A stretch of DNA of 64,000 nucleotides from DASZIT01 sp036268775. Lineage in GTDB: Bacteria; Actinomycetota; Acidimicrobiia; Acidimicrobiales; RAAP-2. Under the pieces are notes generated by a model, which did not search any database, was not told where the DNA came from, and saw only the letters and a list, made by a program, of their open reading frames with translations. This document shows positions 43,823 through 53,512 of the stretch, piece after piece; position 1 is the first letter of the stretch, and the number at the start of each line of letters is the position of its first letter. The DNA lies in assembly GCA_036268775.1 (NCBI GenBank), contig DATATM010000012.1, forward strand, positions 186,001-250,000. The letters run 5' to 3'. Position numbers and translations under genes: made by a program.

Positions 43823-45841
43823 TTGCGCAGATCACGGGTGGGAGCCGCGTTGGTGGGGGTGGCCCTGGTGGCGTTGTCGTCGATGACGATGGCGAACCCG
43901 GCGTCCGCCGCCACCGCACCGTCCCTGCCGATCGGGGGCTCGCTCCCGGCCCAGGTGGTGACGGCCAGTGCCCAAGCCGGGAGTGGTTGGAAGCCGGAAG
44001 CGGCGACCTACGGGGTCGGGGAGCACACCGATGTGCCGGTCACCGCCGGTGACGGTACCGTCCTCAGCACCAACGTCTTCTACCCGACCGGCGCCAATGG
44101 CAAGCAGGCCCCCGGAACCTTCCCGGTGCTCCTGACCCAGACCCCCTACGGGAAGGGCACCCTCGGCGCCCTGCCGGGCTCCACCGGAGCCGAGACCGGC
44201 GCCAACGACTACCTGGTCCAGCGGGGCTACATCGACGTGGTGGCCGACGTCCGGGGTACCGGGTCCTCCGAGGGCAGCTTCGGCCTGTTCGACCCCGCCC
44301 AGGTCACCGACGGGGTCACTCTGGTCAACTGGGCCTCCAAGCTGCCGGGCTCCGACGGCAAGGTCGGGCTCTACGGGGCCTCCTACCTCGCCATCAACCA
44401 ACTGCTGACCGCCGCCGCCGTCGGCAAGAACAGCCCGCTGAAGGCCATCTTCCCGGTGGTGGCCGCCAACGACATCTACAAGGACACCGCCACCATGGGT
44501 GGCCTCATCGACATCGAGTTCGATGCCTTCTATCTCGGCTTGACCGGTGGCCTCAACGCCGAGGGCCCGTTGCTCGACGCCCTCGAGAATCCGTCGAACC
44601 TGGTGGCCGATCTCAGCGTGACCGAGCTGGAGCATTTGGCCGACCTGGGCAGCTTCGACGTCCCCTTTACCGCCCAGACCCTGCTGGGCGCGGCTACCGC
44701 CTATGACGGCGCCTACTGGCAGGAGCGCAGCCCGGCCAACGTGCTCCAGCAGATCGTGGCCAACGGGATCCCCGCCTACCTGGTCGGGGGAGAGTACGAC
44801 CTCTTCCAGCGGGGCGAGCCCCTCAACTACGTCGGGCTCCAGAACGCCTTCGCCGGTCGTCCGGTCACCGCCCCGATGGCGCCCGGCCAAGCCGTCACCG
44901 GCCGCTACCAGTTGCTCGACGGCCCCTTCACCCACCTGAGCGGGGCCACCATCGACTACGGGCCCCTCCAGCTCGAGTGGTTCGACACCTGGTTGAAGGG
45001 CGAGAACACCGGGGTGGGGCAGACCCCGACTCCGCTCCACTACTACGACCTCGGCACCTCGACCTACACCGAGCACGCCCAGTATCCGTTCCCCGCCGCC
45101 ACCCCCACCCGGTTCTACTTCAGCGGCACCCGCAGCACCTCGACCCCGCTCTCCCTCAACAACGGGAGCCTGACCAGTGCCCCGCCGACCAAGGCCGGCT
45201 CGGACACCGTGCTGTGGTCCCCGGTCGGGAATCCCTGTGGCCGACCGACCGACCAGTGGGTGGCCGGGGCCCTCAGCCTGGTGACCTCATTCGTCACCCC
45301 CAACGCCCCCTGTGTGAACAACGACCTGCCGGGGGAGCTCGGACCCGACCGACTCACCTACACCACCGGCCCGCTGGCCCACGCCCAGACCATCGAAGGC
45401 CCGGTCGACGTCACCGTCTACGCCAGCGCCAACACCAAGGACACCGAGTGGGTGGCCGAGGTCGACGATGTCGCCCCCGACGGGACCTCGACTCCCTTGA
45501 CCGAGGGCGCGCTGCTCGGATCCCTCCGGGCCCTGGATCCGGCCACCACCTGGACGGCACCCAACGGCCAGATCCTCCAGGCCGGGCACACCTATAGCCA
45601 GCCGTCCGCTCGACCGGTGGTCCCCGGTCAGCTCACCCGCTACGACATCGAGGTCTTCCCGACCTATGACACGGTGGCCACCGGCCACCGGATCCGGATC
45701 ACCCTCTCCACCGACGACACTCCCCACCTGGTACCCACCGCCCCCGAGCTGGTCAACCTGCTCGGCGGCATCTACACGGTCCAGCACAGCCCGGCTGCCG
45801 CCTCCGCGGTCGAGATCCCGCTGGCTCCTGCCGGTTCGTAA
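43823..45841 (+). CDS. Secreted CocE/NonD-type hydrolase, X-Pro dipeptidyl-peptidase S15 family
   Basis: 672 aa with a signal peptide (VGAALVGVALVALSSMTMANPASA). The S15 alpha/beta hydrolase core has the nucleophile motif GLYGASYLAI (usual GxSYxG, last Gly to Ala) and the RGTGSSEG motif. A C-terminal jelly-roll domain of the X-Pro dipeptidyl peptidase type follows. TTG 43823 has a strong GAGGGAGG site. Acts outside the cell; substrate unknown. Confidence 0.9.
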   Translation: MRRSRVGAALVGVALVALSSMTMANPASAATAPSLPIGGSLPAQVVTASAQAGSGWKPEAATYGVGEHTDVPVTAGDGTVLSTNVFYPTGANGKQAPGTFPVLLTQTPYGKGTLGALPGSTGAETGANDYLVQRGYIDVVADVRGTGSSEGSFGLFDPAQVTDGVTLVNWASKLPGSDGKVGLYGASYLAINQLLTAAAVGKNSPLKAIFPVVAANDIYKDTATMGGLIDIEFDAFYLGLTGGLNAEGPLLDALENPSNLVADLSVTELEHLADLGSFDVPFTAQTLLGAATAYDGAYWQERSPANVLQQIVANGIPAYLVGGEYDLFQRGEPLNYVGLQNAFAGRPVTAPMAPGQAVTGRYQLLDGPFTHLSGATIDYGPLQLEWFDTWLKGENTGVGQTPTPLHYYDLGTSTYTEHAQYPFPAATPTRFYFSGTRSTSTPLSLNNGSLTSAPPTKAGSDTVLWSPVGNPCGRPTDQWVAGALSLVTSFVTPNAPCVNNDLPGELGPDRLTYTTGPLAHAQTIEGPVDVTVYASANTKDTEWVAEVDDVAPDGTSTPLTEGALLGSLRALDPATTWTAPNGQILQAGHTYSQPSARPVVPGQLTRYDIEVFPTYDTVATGHRIRITLSTDDTPHLVPTAPELVNLLGGIYTVQHSPAAASAVEIPLAPAGS

Positions 45842-45864
45842 CCGCCGGGGAGCTCCCCGGGGGT

Positions 45865-45995
45865 TCAGCCCCATGAGGGGACTTGCTGCACCGACCAGCG
45901 GTTGCCGTCGGGGTCGGCGAAGAAGATGAACCGAAGGCCTTGGCCCTGTCGACGTCGGAGACCGGCACCGCCACCAGTTCGAGCTTCCAGTCCAT
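45865..45995 (-). pseudogene. VOC-family gene with internal deletion
   Basis: An intact start reads MDWKLELVAVPVSDVDRAKAF, as in VOC proteins. An intact end reads RFIFFADPDGNRWSVQQVPSWG and lies in another frame almost immediately after. The middle (about 80-90 residues in relatives) is missing, so this is a remnant. Confidence 0.75.
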
Positions 45996-46072
45996 GGTGT
46001 GTCCCTTCCTGATGCATAGGTAGAGCAGTTTGAGGAGGGCGAACGCGCGGTGGAGTCCGGGGCTGGGTGGGT

Positions 46073-46597
46073 TCAGCCTCGCCCGTCGCCGGCGGCGACC
46101 GCCTGGCTGGGGATGACCCGGAGGACGGCCCCACTGCCCACGTCATAGCGCCAGCCCTCCACCCTGACCCCGGTCGGGAGCGCCTCATAGCTGCGCACCG
46201 CCTGTACGTCGGCGGCCAGGGCGGCATCGGGGTCGGGCATGGCCAGGAAGTCCAACCCCGCCGAGGCCTCCCGCTGCTCGGGGCTGAGACCGGCTCGGAC
46301 CTCGGCGTCGTCACGACCGGCCAGCGCGCAGTCGGTGTGGTGCATGACCGCGACGTTCTCCACCCCGAGGAAGGTGGTGGCCAGCACCAACGAACGGAGG
46401 ACGTCGGCGGTGACCCGGCCGCCGGCGTTGCGGAGGATCTTGGCGTCCCCCGGGGACAGCCCGAGCATCACCAGCGGCTCGATCCGGCTGTCCATGCAGG
46501 TCACCAGCGCGAACCGCTTGGCCGCCGCCCCGGGGATGCCCTGGAGGGTGAAGCCGGCGGCGTACCGGCGGTTGGCGGCGAGCAGGTCGTCGAACAT
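46073..46597 (-). CDS. Beta-class carbonic anhydrase
   Basis: 174 aa with zinc ligands in VTCMDSR (Cys and Asp/Arg) and MHHTDC (His and Cys), the beta-carbonic anhydrase pattern. It interconverts CO2 and bicarbonate in the cytoplasm. ATG 46597 gives the expected size. It is divergent from coaA across 108 bp. Confidence 0.92.
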   Translation of the reverse strand: MFDDLLAANRRYAAGFTLQGIPGAAAKRFALVTCMDSRIEPLVMLGLSPGDAKILRNAGGRVTADVLRSLVLATTFLGVENVAVMHHTDCALAGRDDAEVRAGLSPEQREASAGLDFLAMPDPDAALAADVQAVRSYEALPTGVRVEGWRYDVGSGAVLRVIPSQAVAAGDGRG

Positions 46598-46705
46598 GGG
46601 CCCATTTTGGCAGACGCTCGGGAACCGGCCGGAGCCAGGGGCATCGGCAGTACCATGCGACACCGGTCGAGCCGGCTGAGGCCGGCGACCACTTGGGAGG
46701 ATTGC

Positions 46706-47650
46706 GTGGCGACAGAGCCGGTGGATGTCCCCTTCGAGGTGTTCACCCGAGCCGAATGGACCGGGTTGGCCCAGCCGGCCGACAGCGGGCTGTCCTCCAC
46801 CGAGGTCGCCACCCTGGCCGCCACCGGCGACCCGGTCTCGCTCGACGAAGTGTCGGACATCTATGTACCGCTGGCCCAGCTGGTGGCCGCCTATGCGTCG
46901 TCCCAGCGCCAGACCCGTCGTCAGGTCGACCACTTCCTCGGCCGGGAGAGCCGGGCCGCCCCCTTCGTGATCGGGGTGGCCGGCAGTGTGGCGGTGGGCA
47001 AGAGCACCACCGCCCGCATCCTCCAGGCGGTGTTGCGGGACAGCCCCGGGCACCCCTCGGTCGAGCTGGTTACCACCGACGGGTTCCTCTACCCGAACGC
47101 CGAGCTCGAGGCCCGGGGGCTGATGGACCGGAAGGGATTTCCGGAGAGCTACGACCGGCGCCGGATGATCGAGGTGCTGTCGGCCATCAAAGCCGGCCAC
47201 CCCCGGGTGGAGGTCCCGGTGTACTCCCACGTGACCTACGACATCCTTCCCGGGAGCGTCCAGACCCTGGAGAGTCCGGAGATGGTGATCGTGGAGGGGC
47301 TCAACGTCCTCCAGGTCAGCACCACCGATGTCCCGCCCGACTACGTGGTCGCCTCCGACTTCTTCGACTTCTCCATCTATGTCGACGCCGACGAGGCGGA
47401 CATCGAGCGGTGGTTCGGGGATCGCCTCCTCGAACTCCGCACCAGCGTGCTCCGCGACCCCGACTCCTACTTCCACGCCTTCGCGGCGATGTCCACCGAC
47501 GAGGTCGCCGCCATCGCCCGCTCCATCTGGACCGAGATCAACCTGGTCAACCTCCGCCAGAACATCGCCCCCACCGCCGGCCGCGCCAACCTGGTGCTGG
47601 AGAAGGACGCCCACCACCGGGTGCGTCGGGCCCGGCTGCGGAAGATCTGA
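46706..47650 (+). CDS. coaA: Pantothenate kinase type I
   Basis: 314-aa enzyme that phosphorylates pantothenate in the first step of CoA synthesis. It has the P-loop GVAGSVAVGKSTTARIL, the TTDGFLYPNAEL motif and the C-terminal DAHHRVRRARLRKI. GTG 46706 follows GGGAGG. The NRDE gene follows 14 bp after. Confidence 0.95.
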   Translation: MATEPVDVPFEVFTRAEWTGLAQPADSGLSSTEVATLAATGDPVSLDEVSDIYVPLAQLVAAYASSQRQTRRQVDHFLGRESRAAPFVIGVAGSVAVGKSTTARILQAVLRDSPGHPSVELVTTDGFLYPNAELEARGLMDRKGFPESYDRRRMIEVLSAIKAGHPRVEVPVYSHVTYDILPGSVQTLESPEMVIVEGLNVLQVSTTDVPPDYVVASDFFDFSIYVDADEADIERWFGDRLLELRTSVLRDPDSYFHAFAAMSTDEVAAIARSIWTEINLVNLRQNIAPTAGRANLVLEKDAHHRVRRARLRKI

Positions 47651-47664
47651 ATCGGGTCGTTGCC

Positions 47665-48477
47665 ATGTGCCTGCTGATCGCCGTCACCGGAGTCATCGAG
47701 GACGCCCCGTTGTTGGTCGCCGCCAACCGGGATGAGTTCTACGCCCGGGAGGCGGTGCCGATAACCGTGCTCCGGGAGGCCGGACCGAGAGTGCTGGGGG
47801 GACGGGATCTGGTGGCGGGGGGCACCTGGATGGCGGTCAACCAGCACGGGGTGGTGGCCGCCCTGACCAACAAGCCCACCGACGGCCAGCGCGACCCAAC
47901 CAAGCGTTCCCGGGGGGAGATTCCCCTGCTGCTGGCGGCCCAACCCACCGCGGAGGCCGCCGTCGACGCTCTCCGGTCCGGGGCCAGGCCGGGGGAGTTC
48001 AACCCCTGTTGGGTCCTGGTCGGCGATCGCCATGGGCTGTATTACGTGGACATGACCGGGCCCGGGGAGCTGGAGAGCCGTCGGCTCCCTCCCGGCGTCC
48101 ACATCCTGGAGAACAAACCGCTGGGGGGTCCGAGCGCCAAGGTGGACCGGGTGCGGGCGCAGCTGGGTGACTGCCGGTCGCGCCCGGCCGCCTCGGTGAT
48201 CACCCGCCTGGGCGCCATCGTGGCCGACCACGTCATGCCGCTGGTTCCGACCGACAGCCGCGAGACGGCCGAGCGGCAGGCCCGGATCTCCGCCTGCTGC
48301 GTGCACACCGAGTTGTACGGGACCCGCTCGTCGATGCTGGTCTGCGACCCGGCCTTGGCAACGGACTTGCCCCGGGTGTGGTCGTCGGTCGGACCGCCCT
48401 GCACCCACGACCTGCTGCCGGTGGGGTTCGACCCGTCACCGGCGACCGGGTCGGAGGCCGACCGGACGGACTCCTGA
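47665..48477 (+). CDS. NRDE family protein (TANGO2-like)
   Basis: 270 aa, beginning MCLLIAV and containing the eponymous AANRDEFYAR motif, LGGRDLVAGGTWMAVN and the conserved ALTN. NRDE/TANGO2 proteins have an Ntn-like fold and unclear function. It lies next to coaA; in humans TANGO2 disease improves with pantothenate-related vitamins, but a direct functional link here is only inference. Confidence 0.9.
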   Translation: MCLLIAVTGVIEDAPLLVAANRDEFYAREAVPITVLREAGPRVLGGRDLVAGGTWMAVNQHGVVAALTNKPTDGQRDPTKRSRGEIPLLLAAQPTAEAAVDALRSGARPGEFNPCWVLVGDRHGLYYVDMTGPGELESRRLPPGVHILENKPLGGPSAKVDRVRAQLGDCRSRPAASVITRLGAIVADHVMPLVPTDSRETAERQARISACCVHTELYGTRSSMLVCDPALATDLPRVWSSVGPPCTHDLLPVGFDPSPATGSEADRTDS

Positions 48478-48486
48478 GCCCCGGGG

Positions 48487-49503
48487 TCAGGACCCGTGGA
48501 GCACGCTCGGGGTCCCGGAGAAGCAGCCCACCGAGTAGGGGTACTCGAGGGTCATGTCGTAGTGGTAGATGCTCACCATCTTCCCGTGCCAGGGCACCAC
48601 GCTGGTGCGGCCGTGGCAGGCATCGAGGTCCTGGTTGGTGAGCAGGTTGCCGTCGGCCCCGTACTCCACATAGATGCCGAAGCCGTCGAGGGCCCAACCC
48701 ACCTGGGTGGTGGTGGTCAGCGCGGTGGTCGACAGCAGGCAGGGGGAGAGCGAGACGTAGCGGTAGCCGGTGTCGCTCGGGCTCCCGTGGCAGGTGTCCT
48801 GGGTTTCCACCGCGCCGGCGTCATTGCCGTTGGCATCCAAGGGGCCGTCGAGAATGACCCCGTTGGACATGACCCCGACCGGGCCGTCACCCTCCACGCA
48901 GGTGGGGGTGGGGTTCTGGGTCGGGCTGTCGGGCACCTTGAGGTTGAAGTCGAAAGCCGCCACCGGGGTCAGGTCGGGGTTGTAGGCGTAGGCGGGGTCG
49001 GCCCGATCGACCGGGAAGGTCCCCGAGCGCGGGGGCAGGTCATTGCCCCGGAGGACCAGATTGGATCCGGAGTGGGAGGTCCGGAAGGTGGAGCTCCAGG
49101 TCACGTCGCCGGCCACCGCCGCCTTGGTGGTCATGTTCCAGGTGGCGGCGGCGGTGTCGACCCAGGGCGGGGTCTTGACCGGGACGGAACCGGCCAACGG
49201 GCTGCAGACGTGTTCGGCGCCCACCGCGGTGATGGTGGTGGAGTACACCCGGCTCCCGAGGGCCACCGCCTTCAGATCCAGGGACGACTTGGGCATGCCC
49301 ACCGACTGGTCGGTGGTGGTGCTGGCCGAAATCGACCCCGGCGGCACCGTGGTCGGAGGCGTGGTGGGGGCCGAGGGCGACGGGGTGGTCCCGCACCCCG
49401 AGAGCACCGCCCCGGCGATCACGGCTAGCGCTACTCCCGCGGAGCCGATACGGCTTCGATCAGGCCGGTTCAAAAGATGGACCTCCAGGTGGCTGCGGTT
49501 CAT
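48487..49503 (-). CDS. YHYH-domain lipoprotein
   Basis: 338 aa with a signal peptide and lipobox LSGC (Cys37), a Ser/Thr/Pro linker, then a YHYH domain that contains IYHYDMTLEYPYSVGCF. YHYH proteins are surface or secreted and their function is unclear. It is convergent with the NRDE gene. Confidence 0.85.
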   Translation of the reverse strand: MNRSHLEVHLLNRPDRSRIGSAGVALAVIAGAVLSGCGTTPSPSAPTTPPTTVPPGSISASTTTDQSVGMPKSSLDLKAVALGSRVYSTTITAVGAEHVCSPLAGSVPVKTPPWVDTAAATWNMTTKAAVAGDVTWSSTFRTSHSGSNLVLRGNDLPPRSGTFPVDRADPAYAYNPDLTPVAAFDFNLKVPDSPTQNPTPTCVEGDGPVGVMSNGVILDGPLDANGNDAGAVETQDTCHGSPSDTGYRYVSLSPCLLSTTALTTTTQVGWALDGFGIYVEYGADGNLLTNQDLDACHGRTSVVPWHGKMVSIYHYDMTLEYPYSVGCFSGTPSVLHGS

Positions 49504-49534
49504 CGTAAACCGTCACCTGGAGAAAGTACTGGCT

Positions 49535-50305
49535 TTAGCGGACGTCGCCGCGATCGAGGAACCGGCTGACCTCCTGGTTGAAGGCATCGGGCTGATCGAG
49601 GTTGGCGGCGTGCCCGGCGCCGGGGAGGACGACCAGGTCGGCGCCGGGGATCTTCCCCGCCATGTAGTTGGCGGCGGCCAGGAAGCCCCGGTCGTCGGCC
49701 CCCACCAGCACCAGGGTGGGGACGTCGATGGCGGGCAGCGATTCGATGATCCGGGCGTCCCGCTGGGTGAGGATCCCGCGGGCGGCCAACGCCAGCCCGG
49801 CGGGATCGTGACCGTCGGTGCCGACCTCGGGACTGGCCGACAGCGAGGTGAGGCCGTCCCGTTCGAAGCCGGCGGCGGTGGCCTCGGCGTAGGCGTTCCA
49901 CTTCGAGCGGGCGTCGTCCTTCTTGAAGCCGGGACCGGTGTCGAACAGCAGCAACCCGGTCACCCGGGTCGGATGGGCCAGATAGAAGGCCAGCGACAGG
50001 TACCCACCCAGCGACAGGCCCCCGACCACCGCCCGGTCGATCCCGCCGGCGTCGAGCACCGCCACCATGTCGGCGACGCTGGCGGCTTCGGAGTAGAGCT
50101 CGGCCCGGCCCGGCGAGTCACTCTGGCCGTGGCCGCGGATGTCCCAGGTGACCACCCGGCGATGAGTCCCAAGGGCGGCCAGGTTGGGCTCCCACATGGC
50201 GGTCGACGACGAGTAGCCGTGGTTCAGCAGCAGGGGGGCGCGATCGGTGGGCTCCCCGTGGACCTCATAGTGGATGGAGACCCCATCCCGGTCGAGGCCG
50301 GCCAT
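49535..50305 (-). CDS. Alpha/beta hydrolase
   Basis: 256 aa. Nucleophile elbow GGLSLGG, oxyanion HG at LLLNHGYSS, acid in LVGADDRGF and base His in LPGAGHAAN. Substrate unknown; the 3-oxoadipate enol-lactonase-like class is possible. Last gene of a leftward group after the hydratase and dehydrogenase. Confidence 0.88.
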   Translation of the reverse strand: MAGLDRDGVSIHYEVHGEPTDRAPLLLNHGYSSSTAMWEPNLAALGTHRRVVTWDIRGHGQSDSPGRAELYSEAASVADMVAVLDAGGIDRAVVGGLSLGGYLSLAFYLAHPTRVTGLLLFDTGPGFKKDDARSKWNAYAEATAAGFERDGLTSLSASPEVGTDGHDPAGLALAARGILTQRDARIIESLPAIDVPTLVLVGADDRGFLAAANYMAGKIPGADLVVLPGAGHAANLDQPDAFNQEVSRFLDRGDVR

Positions 50306-50341
50306 CCTCAGGCGGTGGCCGACCGATGGTCGGCCCGGGCT

Positions 50342-51607
50342 TCAGCGGGAGGCGTTCTTGGCGACATCGCGGAAGGGTAGCTGGTGGGAAGGATCGGGTT
50401 CCCGGGGCAAGCCGAGCACCCGTTCACCCACGATGTTGCGCTGGATCTCGTCGGTGCCGCCGGCGATGGAGACGGCGGGGACCGACACGAAGATCTCGGC
50501 GATGGTCCCTCCCGCCGGGCTGTCCGGCCCGGTCAGCATGCCTGACGCCCCGGCGATGAGGGCGTGGACCCGGGAAGCCGCCCTGGCCACCTGGCTGGAG
50601 GCCAGCTTTCCGAGCGAGCCCTCTGGACCCGGGGGCCGGCCGAGGGCGCGGGCGGCCCGGGCCCGCTGGGCGGTCCAGGACGCCGACCGGGCCGACGCCA
50701 GCAGCCGGGCAATTTCCTGGCGGACGATCGGGTCGTGGTTAGCCCCGGTGGCGGTGGCCCGCTCCACCACCAGGTCGACCCGACCGGCCCGCTGGGGGTA
50801 CCACTTGTACGGCTCGTAGACGACCGCTCGCTCGGCCCAGGCCTCCCGGGTGGCCCGGCCGGTGGCATCGGCCAGGGGTGACGCCGCCCCCATTGCCGCA
50901 TACCGGCGCTCGTGGGCCAGGGTGGCGAGGGCCACCGTCCAACCGTGACCGACGTCACCGACCAGGTTGGCCGCCGGGAGGCGGGCATCGTCGAAGAACA
51001 CCTCGTTGAAGGAGGCGTGCCCGTTCATCTGCCGCAGCGGCCGCACCTCGACGCCGGGCTGGTTCATGGGGAGGACGAAGTAGGAGATGCCCTGGTGCTT
51101 GGGAACGTCCCCGTCGGTCCGGGCCACCAGGAGCCCGAAGTCGGCGTGGGTGGCGGAGGTGTTCCACACCTTCTGCCCGTTGACGATCCACTCCTCGCCG
51201 TCCCGCACCGCCCGGGTGGTGAGCCCGGCCAGGTCGGAGCCCGCCCCGGGTTCGCTGAACAGCTGGCACCAGGTGATCTCCCCGGTCACCGTCGGTCGGA
51301 GGAGCCGGTTCTTGAGGTCGTCGGAACCGTGCTCGAGGAGGGTGGGAGCGGCCAGGTGCATGCCGACCCCGTCGGGGACCCCCACCGCCCCGACCCGGGC
51401 CAGTTCGTCGGACACCAGTTCGGCCGTCGACGCCGGCAGCGACCGGCCGCACCATTGGATCGGCCACGACGGGCACGCCCATCCCGAATCGGCCAGCCGG
51501 GTGCGCCACTCGAGGAGGCTGAGGTCGGGATCCCAGTTGGCCTCGATCCACCCCCGCACCTCGGAGCGGACCCTGGCCGCGTCGAGCGGCTCCGCCCCGC
51601 CGGTCAC
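50342..51607 (-). CDS. Acyl-CoA dehydrogenase family protein
   Basis: 421 aa with motifs CQLFSEPGAGSDLAGL, VWNTSATHADFG and C-terminal IAGGTDEIQRNIVGERVLGLPREP, the FAD-binding acyl-CoA dehydrogenase pattern. The GTG start overlaps the hydratase stop. It oxidises an acyl-CoA, perhaps in the same pathway as the hydratase. Confidence 0.92.
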   Translation of the reverse strand: MTGGAEPLDAARVRSEVRGWIEANWDPDLSLLEWRTRLADSGWACPSWPIQWCGRSLPASTAELVSDELARVGAVGVPDGVGMHLAAPTLLEHGSDDLKNRLLRPTVTGEITWCQLFSEPGAGSDLAGLTTRAVRDGEEWIVNGQKVWNTSATHADFGLLVARTDGDVPKHQGISYFVLPMNQPGVEVRPLRQMNGHASFNEVFFDDARLPAANLVGDVGHGWTVALATLAHERRYAAMGAASPLADATGRATREAWAERAVVYEPYKWYPQRAGRVDLVVERATATGANHDPIVRQEIARLLASARSASWTAQRARAARALGRPPGPEGSLGKLASSQVARAASRVHALIAGASGMLTGPDSPAGGTIAEIFVSVPAVSIAGGTDEIQRNIVGERVLGLPREPDPSHQLPFRDVAKNASR

Positions 51608-52452
51608 CGACCTTCGAAGCGGGGTGGGCGGCGTTCGGCAGTGGCCCGGACGCCCTCGGCAAAGTCGGCGGTGGGAAACAGCTTCGCCTGCTCGGCCGCC
51701 TCCCGGAGGGTGGCGGCCCGGACCCGGTCGGCGAGGTCACCCCGGATGGTCTCCCGGATGGAGGTCAACGCCAACGGCGCGGAAGCAGCGATCTCGGCGG
51801 CGAAGCCGTGGGCGACCGGCAACAACTCGCCGGGCCCGGCCGACCGGTCGCAGAGGCCGATCCGGGCAGCCTCCTCCCCGGACACCCGCCGTCCGGTCAG
51901 CAGCATCTCCCAGCTGCGTTGTTGACCGACGATGGGAGGCAGGGTGGCGGTCAGGGCGAAGCCGTGGTGAAAACCAAGCTGGGCAAAGTTGGCGGCGAAG
52001 CGGGTGTCGGCCTCCGCCACCCGGAAGTCGGCCGAACAGGCGAGTCCGAGACCGCCGCCGATGGCCGCCCCCTGGACGGCCGCCACCACCGGGGTCCGGG
52101 CCTCGAACAACCGGGCCGCCTCTGTGTACAAATGGTCGACCCCGCCGTTGCCGAGGCCGGGGTCGGGCTCGCCGGGCTGGGTGGAGAAGTTGGCGCCGGC
52201 ACAGAAGTGCTTGCCCTCGGAGCCGAGCACGATGGCCCGGCAGCCGGGATCGGCGTCGAGCGCCTGGTAGGCGTCGGCCAGCGACCGGATGAGGGCGACG
52301 TCGAAGTAGTTGTTGGGCGGGCGATGGATCCAAACGGTGGCGACGAAGTCGTCGCCGATCTCGACGGTGACGTCCCCGAACCGGGGGGAGGTGGTCCCGG
52401 CCGTGGCGCCGTCGCTCGAAAGTTCCGTCGCTCCACCGGCCATGGCGGTCAT
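51604..52452 (-). CDS. Enoyl-CoA hydratase/isomerase family protein
   Basis: 282-aa crotonase-fold protein with the oxyanion-hole motifs GKHFCAGANF and AAIGGGLGLACSADFRVA. It probably acts on an enoyl-CoA. ATG 52452 or 52443 are both possible starts. The 4-nt overlap with the dehydrogenase suggests one operon. Confidence 0.92.
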   Translation of the reverse strand: MTAMAGGATELSSDGATAGTTSPRFGDVTVEIGDDFVATVWIHRPPNNYFDVALIRSLADAYQALDADPGCRAIVLGSEGKHFCAGANFSTQPGEPDPGLGNGGVDHLYTEAARLFEARTPVVAAVQGAAIGGGLGLACSADFRVAEADTRFAANFAQLGFHHGFALTATLPPIVGQQRSWEMLLTGRRVSGEEAARIGLCDRSAGPGELLPVAHGFAAEIAASAPLALTSIRETIRGDLADRVRAATLREAAEQAKLFPTADFAEGVRATAERRPPRFEGR

Positions 52453-52600
52453 GCTACCGGCCACCCTTGCCCGGCTCCCAGCCCGCCGGCAGGAACCGGT
52501 TATCGGCGACCGCCGAACAGTACGCTCCAGCGATGCGCACTCCCGACCCGACCGACACTCCGTCCCGGACGACCTCGATGCCGGCGACCGGCATCCGACC

Positions 52601-53497
52601 ATGACCCATCCCGGGGTGGAGATGGTGAGCGCCTTCCTGGCCGAGGCCGGGCTGCTCACCGGCCGGATCGAGGAGCAGCGGGCGGCCATGGACGCCGCCT
52701 CCCTCACCGCCCCGCCCCCCGAAGGGATCGCCACCGAGACCACCGAGCTGGGGGGACGGGCGGCTGAATGGCTGGTCCCCGACGGGGTCGAACGGGACGC
52801 GGTGATCCTCTACCTCCATGGGGGCGGCTACGGCTCGGGATCCCTCAACAGCCACCGGGATCTGGCCGCCCGGATCGGCATCGCCTCGGGGTGTGCGGTG
52901 GTGACCCTCGATTACCGGCTGGCGCCGGAGGACCCGTTCCCGGCCGCCGTCACCGATGCGACGGCCGCCTACCGGCAGTTGGTGACGGAGGGGATGGCGC
53001 CCGACCGCATGGTGGTGGCCGGCGACTCCGCCGGCGGCGGGCTGGTGGTGGCCCTGCTGCTCGCCCTCCGCGCCGGCGGCACCCCGTTGCCGGCCGCCGG
53101 GGTGTGCCTGTCTCCCTGGGTCGATCTCACCCAGTCGGGGGCGTCCTATGGGGAGCTGGTCGACCGGGATCCGATGCTCAGCAAGGAGGCCCTCGACGTC
53201 CTGGCCGCCGCCTATCTGGCCGGGACCGACGCCCGCACCGAACTGGCTTCGCCCCTGTTCGCCGAGAACCTGTCGGGGCTGCCACCGCTCCTCATCGAGG
53301 TGGGGGCCCACGAAGTGCTGCTCGACGATGCCACCCGCCTGGCCGAGCGGGTCACCGCGGCCGGCGGCGATGCGACCCTGACCGTCTGGCCGGAGATGAT
53401 CCACGTCTTCCAGGCGTTCCCGGGGGCGATCCTTCCCGAGACCGACCTCAGCGTGGCCGCCATCGGGAAGTTCGTCTCCGGGCACCTCGCCGGCTGA
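52601..53497 (+). CDS. HSL-family alpha/beta hydrolase (esterase)
   Basis: 298 aa with the oxyanion motif HGGGY, the nucleophile motif GDSAGGG and acid/base regions (LLDDATRL, EMIHVFQAF). Hormone-sensitive-lipase-type esterase acting on short acyl esters. It is divergent from the hydratase operon and convergent with the RodZ-like gene. Confidence 0.9.
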   Translation: MTHPGVEMVSAFLAEAGLLTGRIEEQRAAMDAASLTAPPPEGIATETTELGGRAAEWLVPDGVERDAVILYLHGGGYGSGSLNSHRDLAARIGIASGCAVVTLDYRLAPEDPFPAAVTDATAAYRQLVTEGMAPDRMVVAGDSAGGGLVVALLLALRAGGTPLPAAGVCLSPWVDLTQSGASYGELVDRDPMLSKEALDVLAAAYLAGTDARTELASPLFAENLSGLPPLLIEVGAHEVLLDDATRLAERVTAAGGDATLTVWPEMIHVFQAFPGAILPETDLSVAAIGKFVSGHLAG

Positions 53498-53512
53498 ACC
53501 CGGGTCGGGTTC

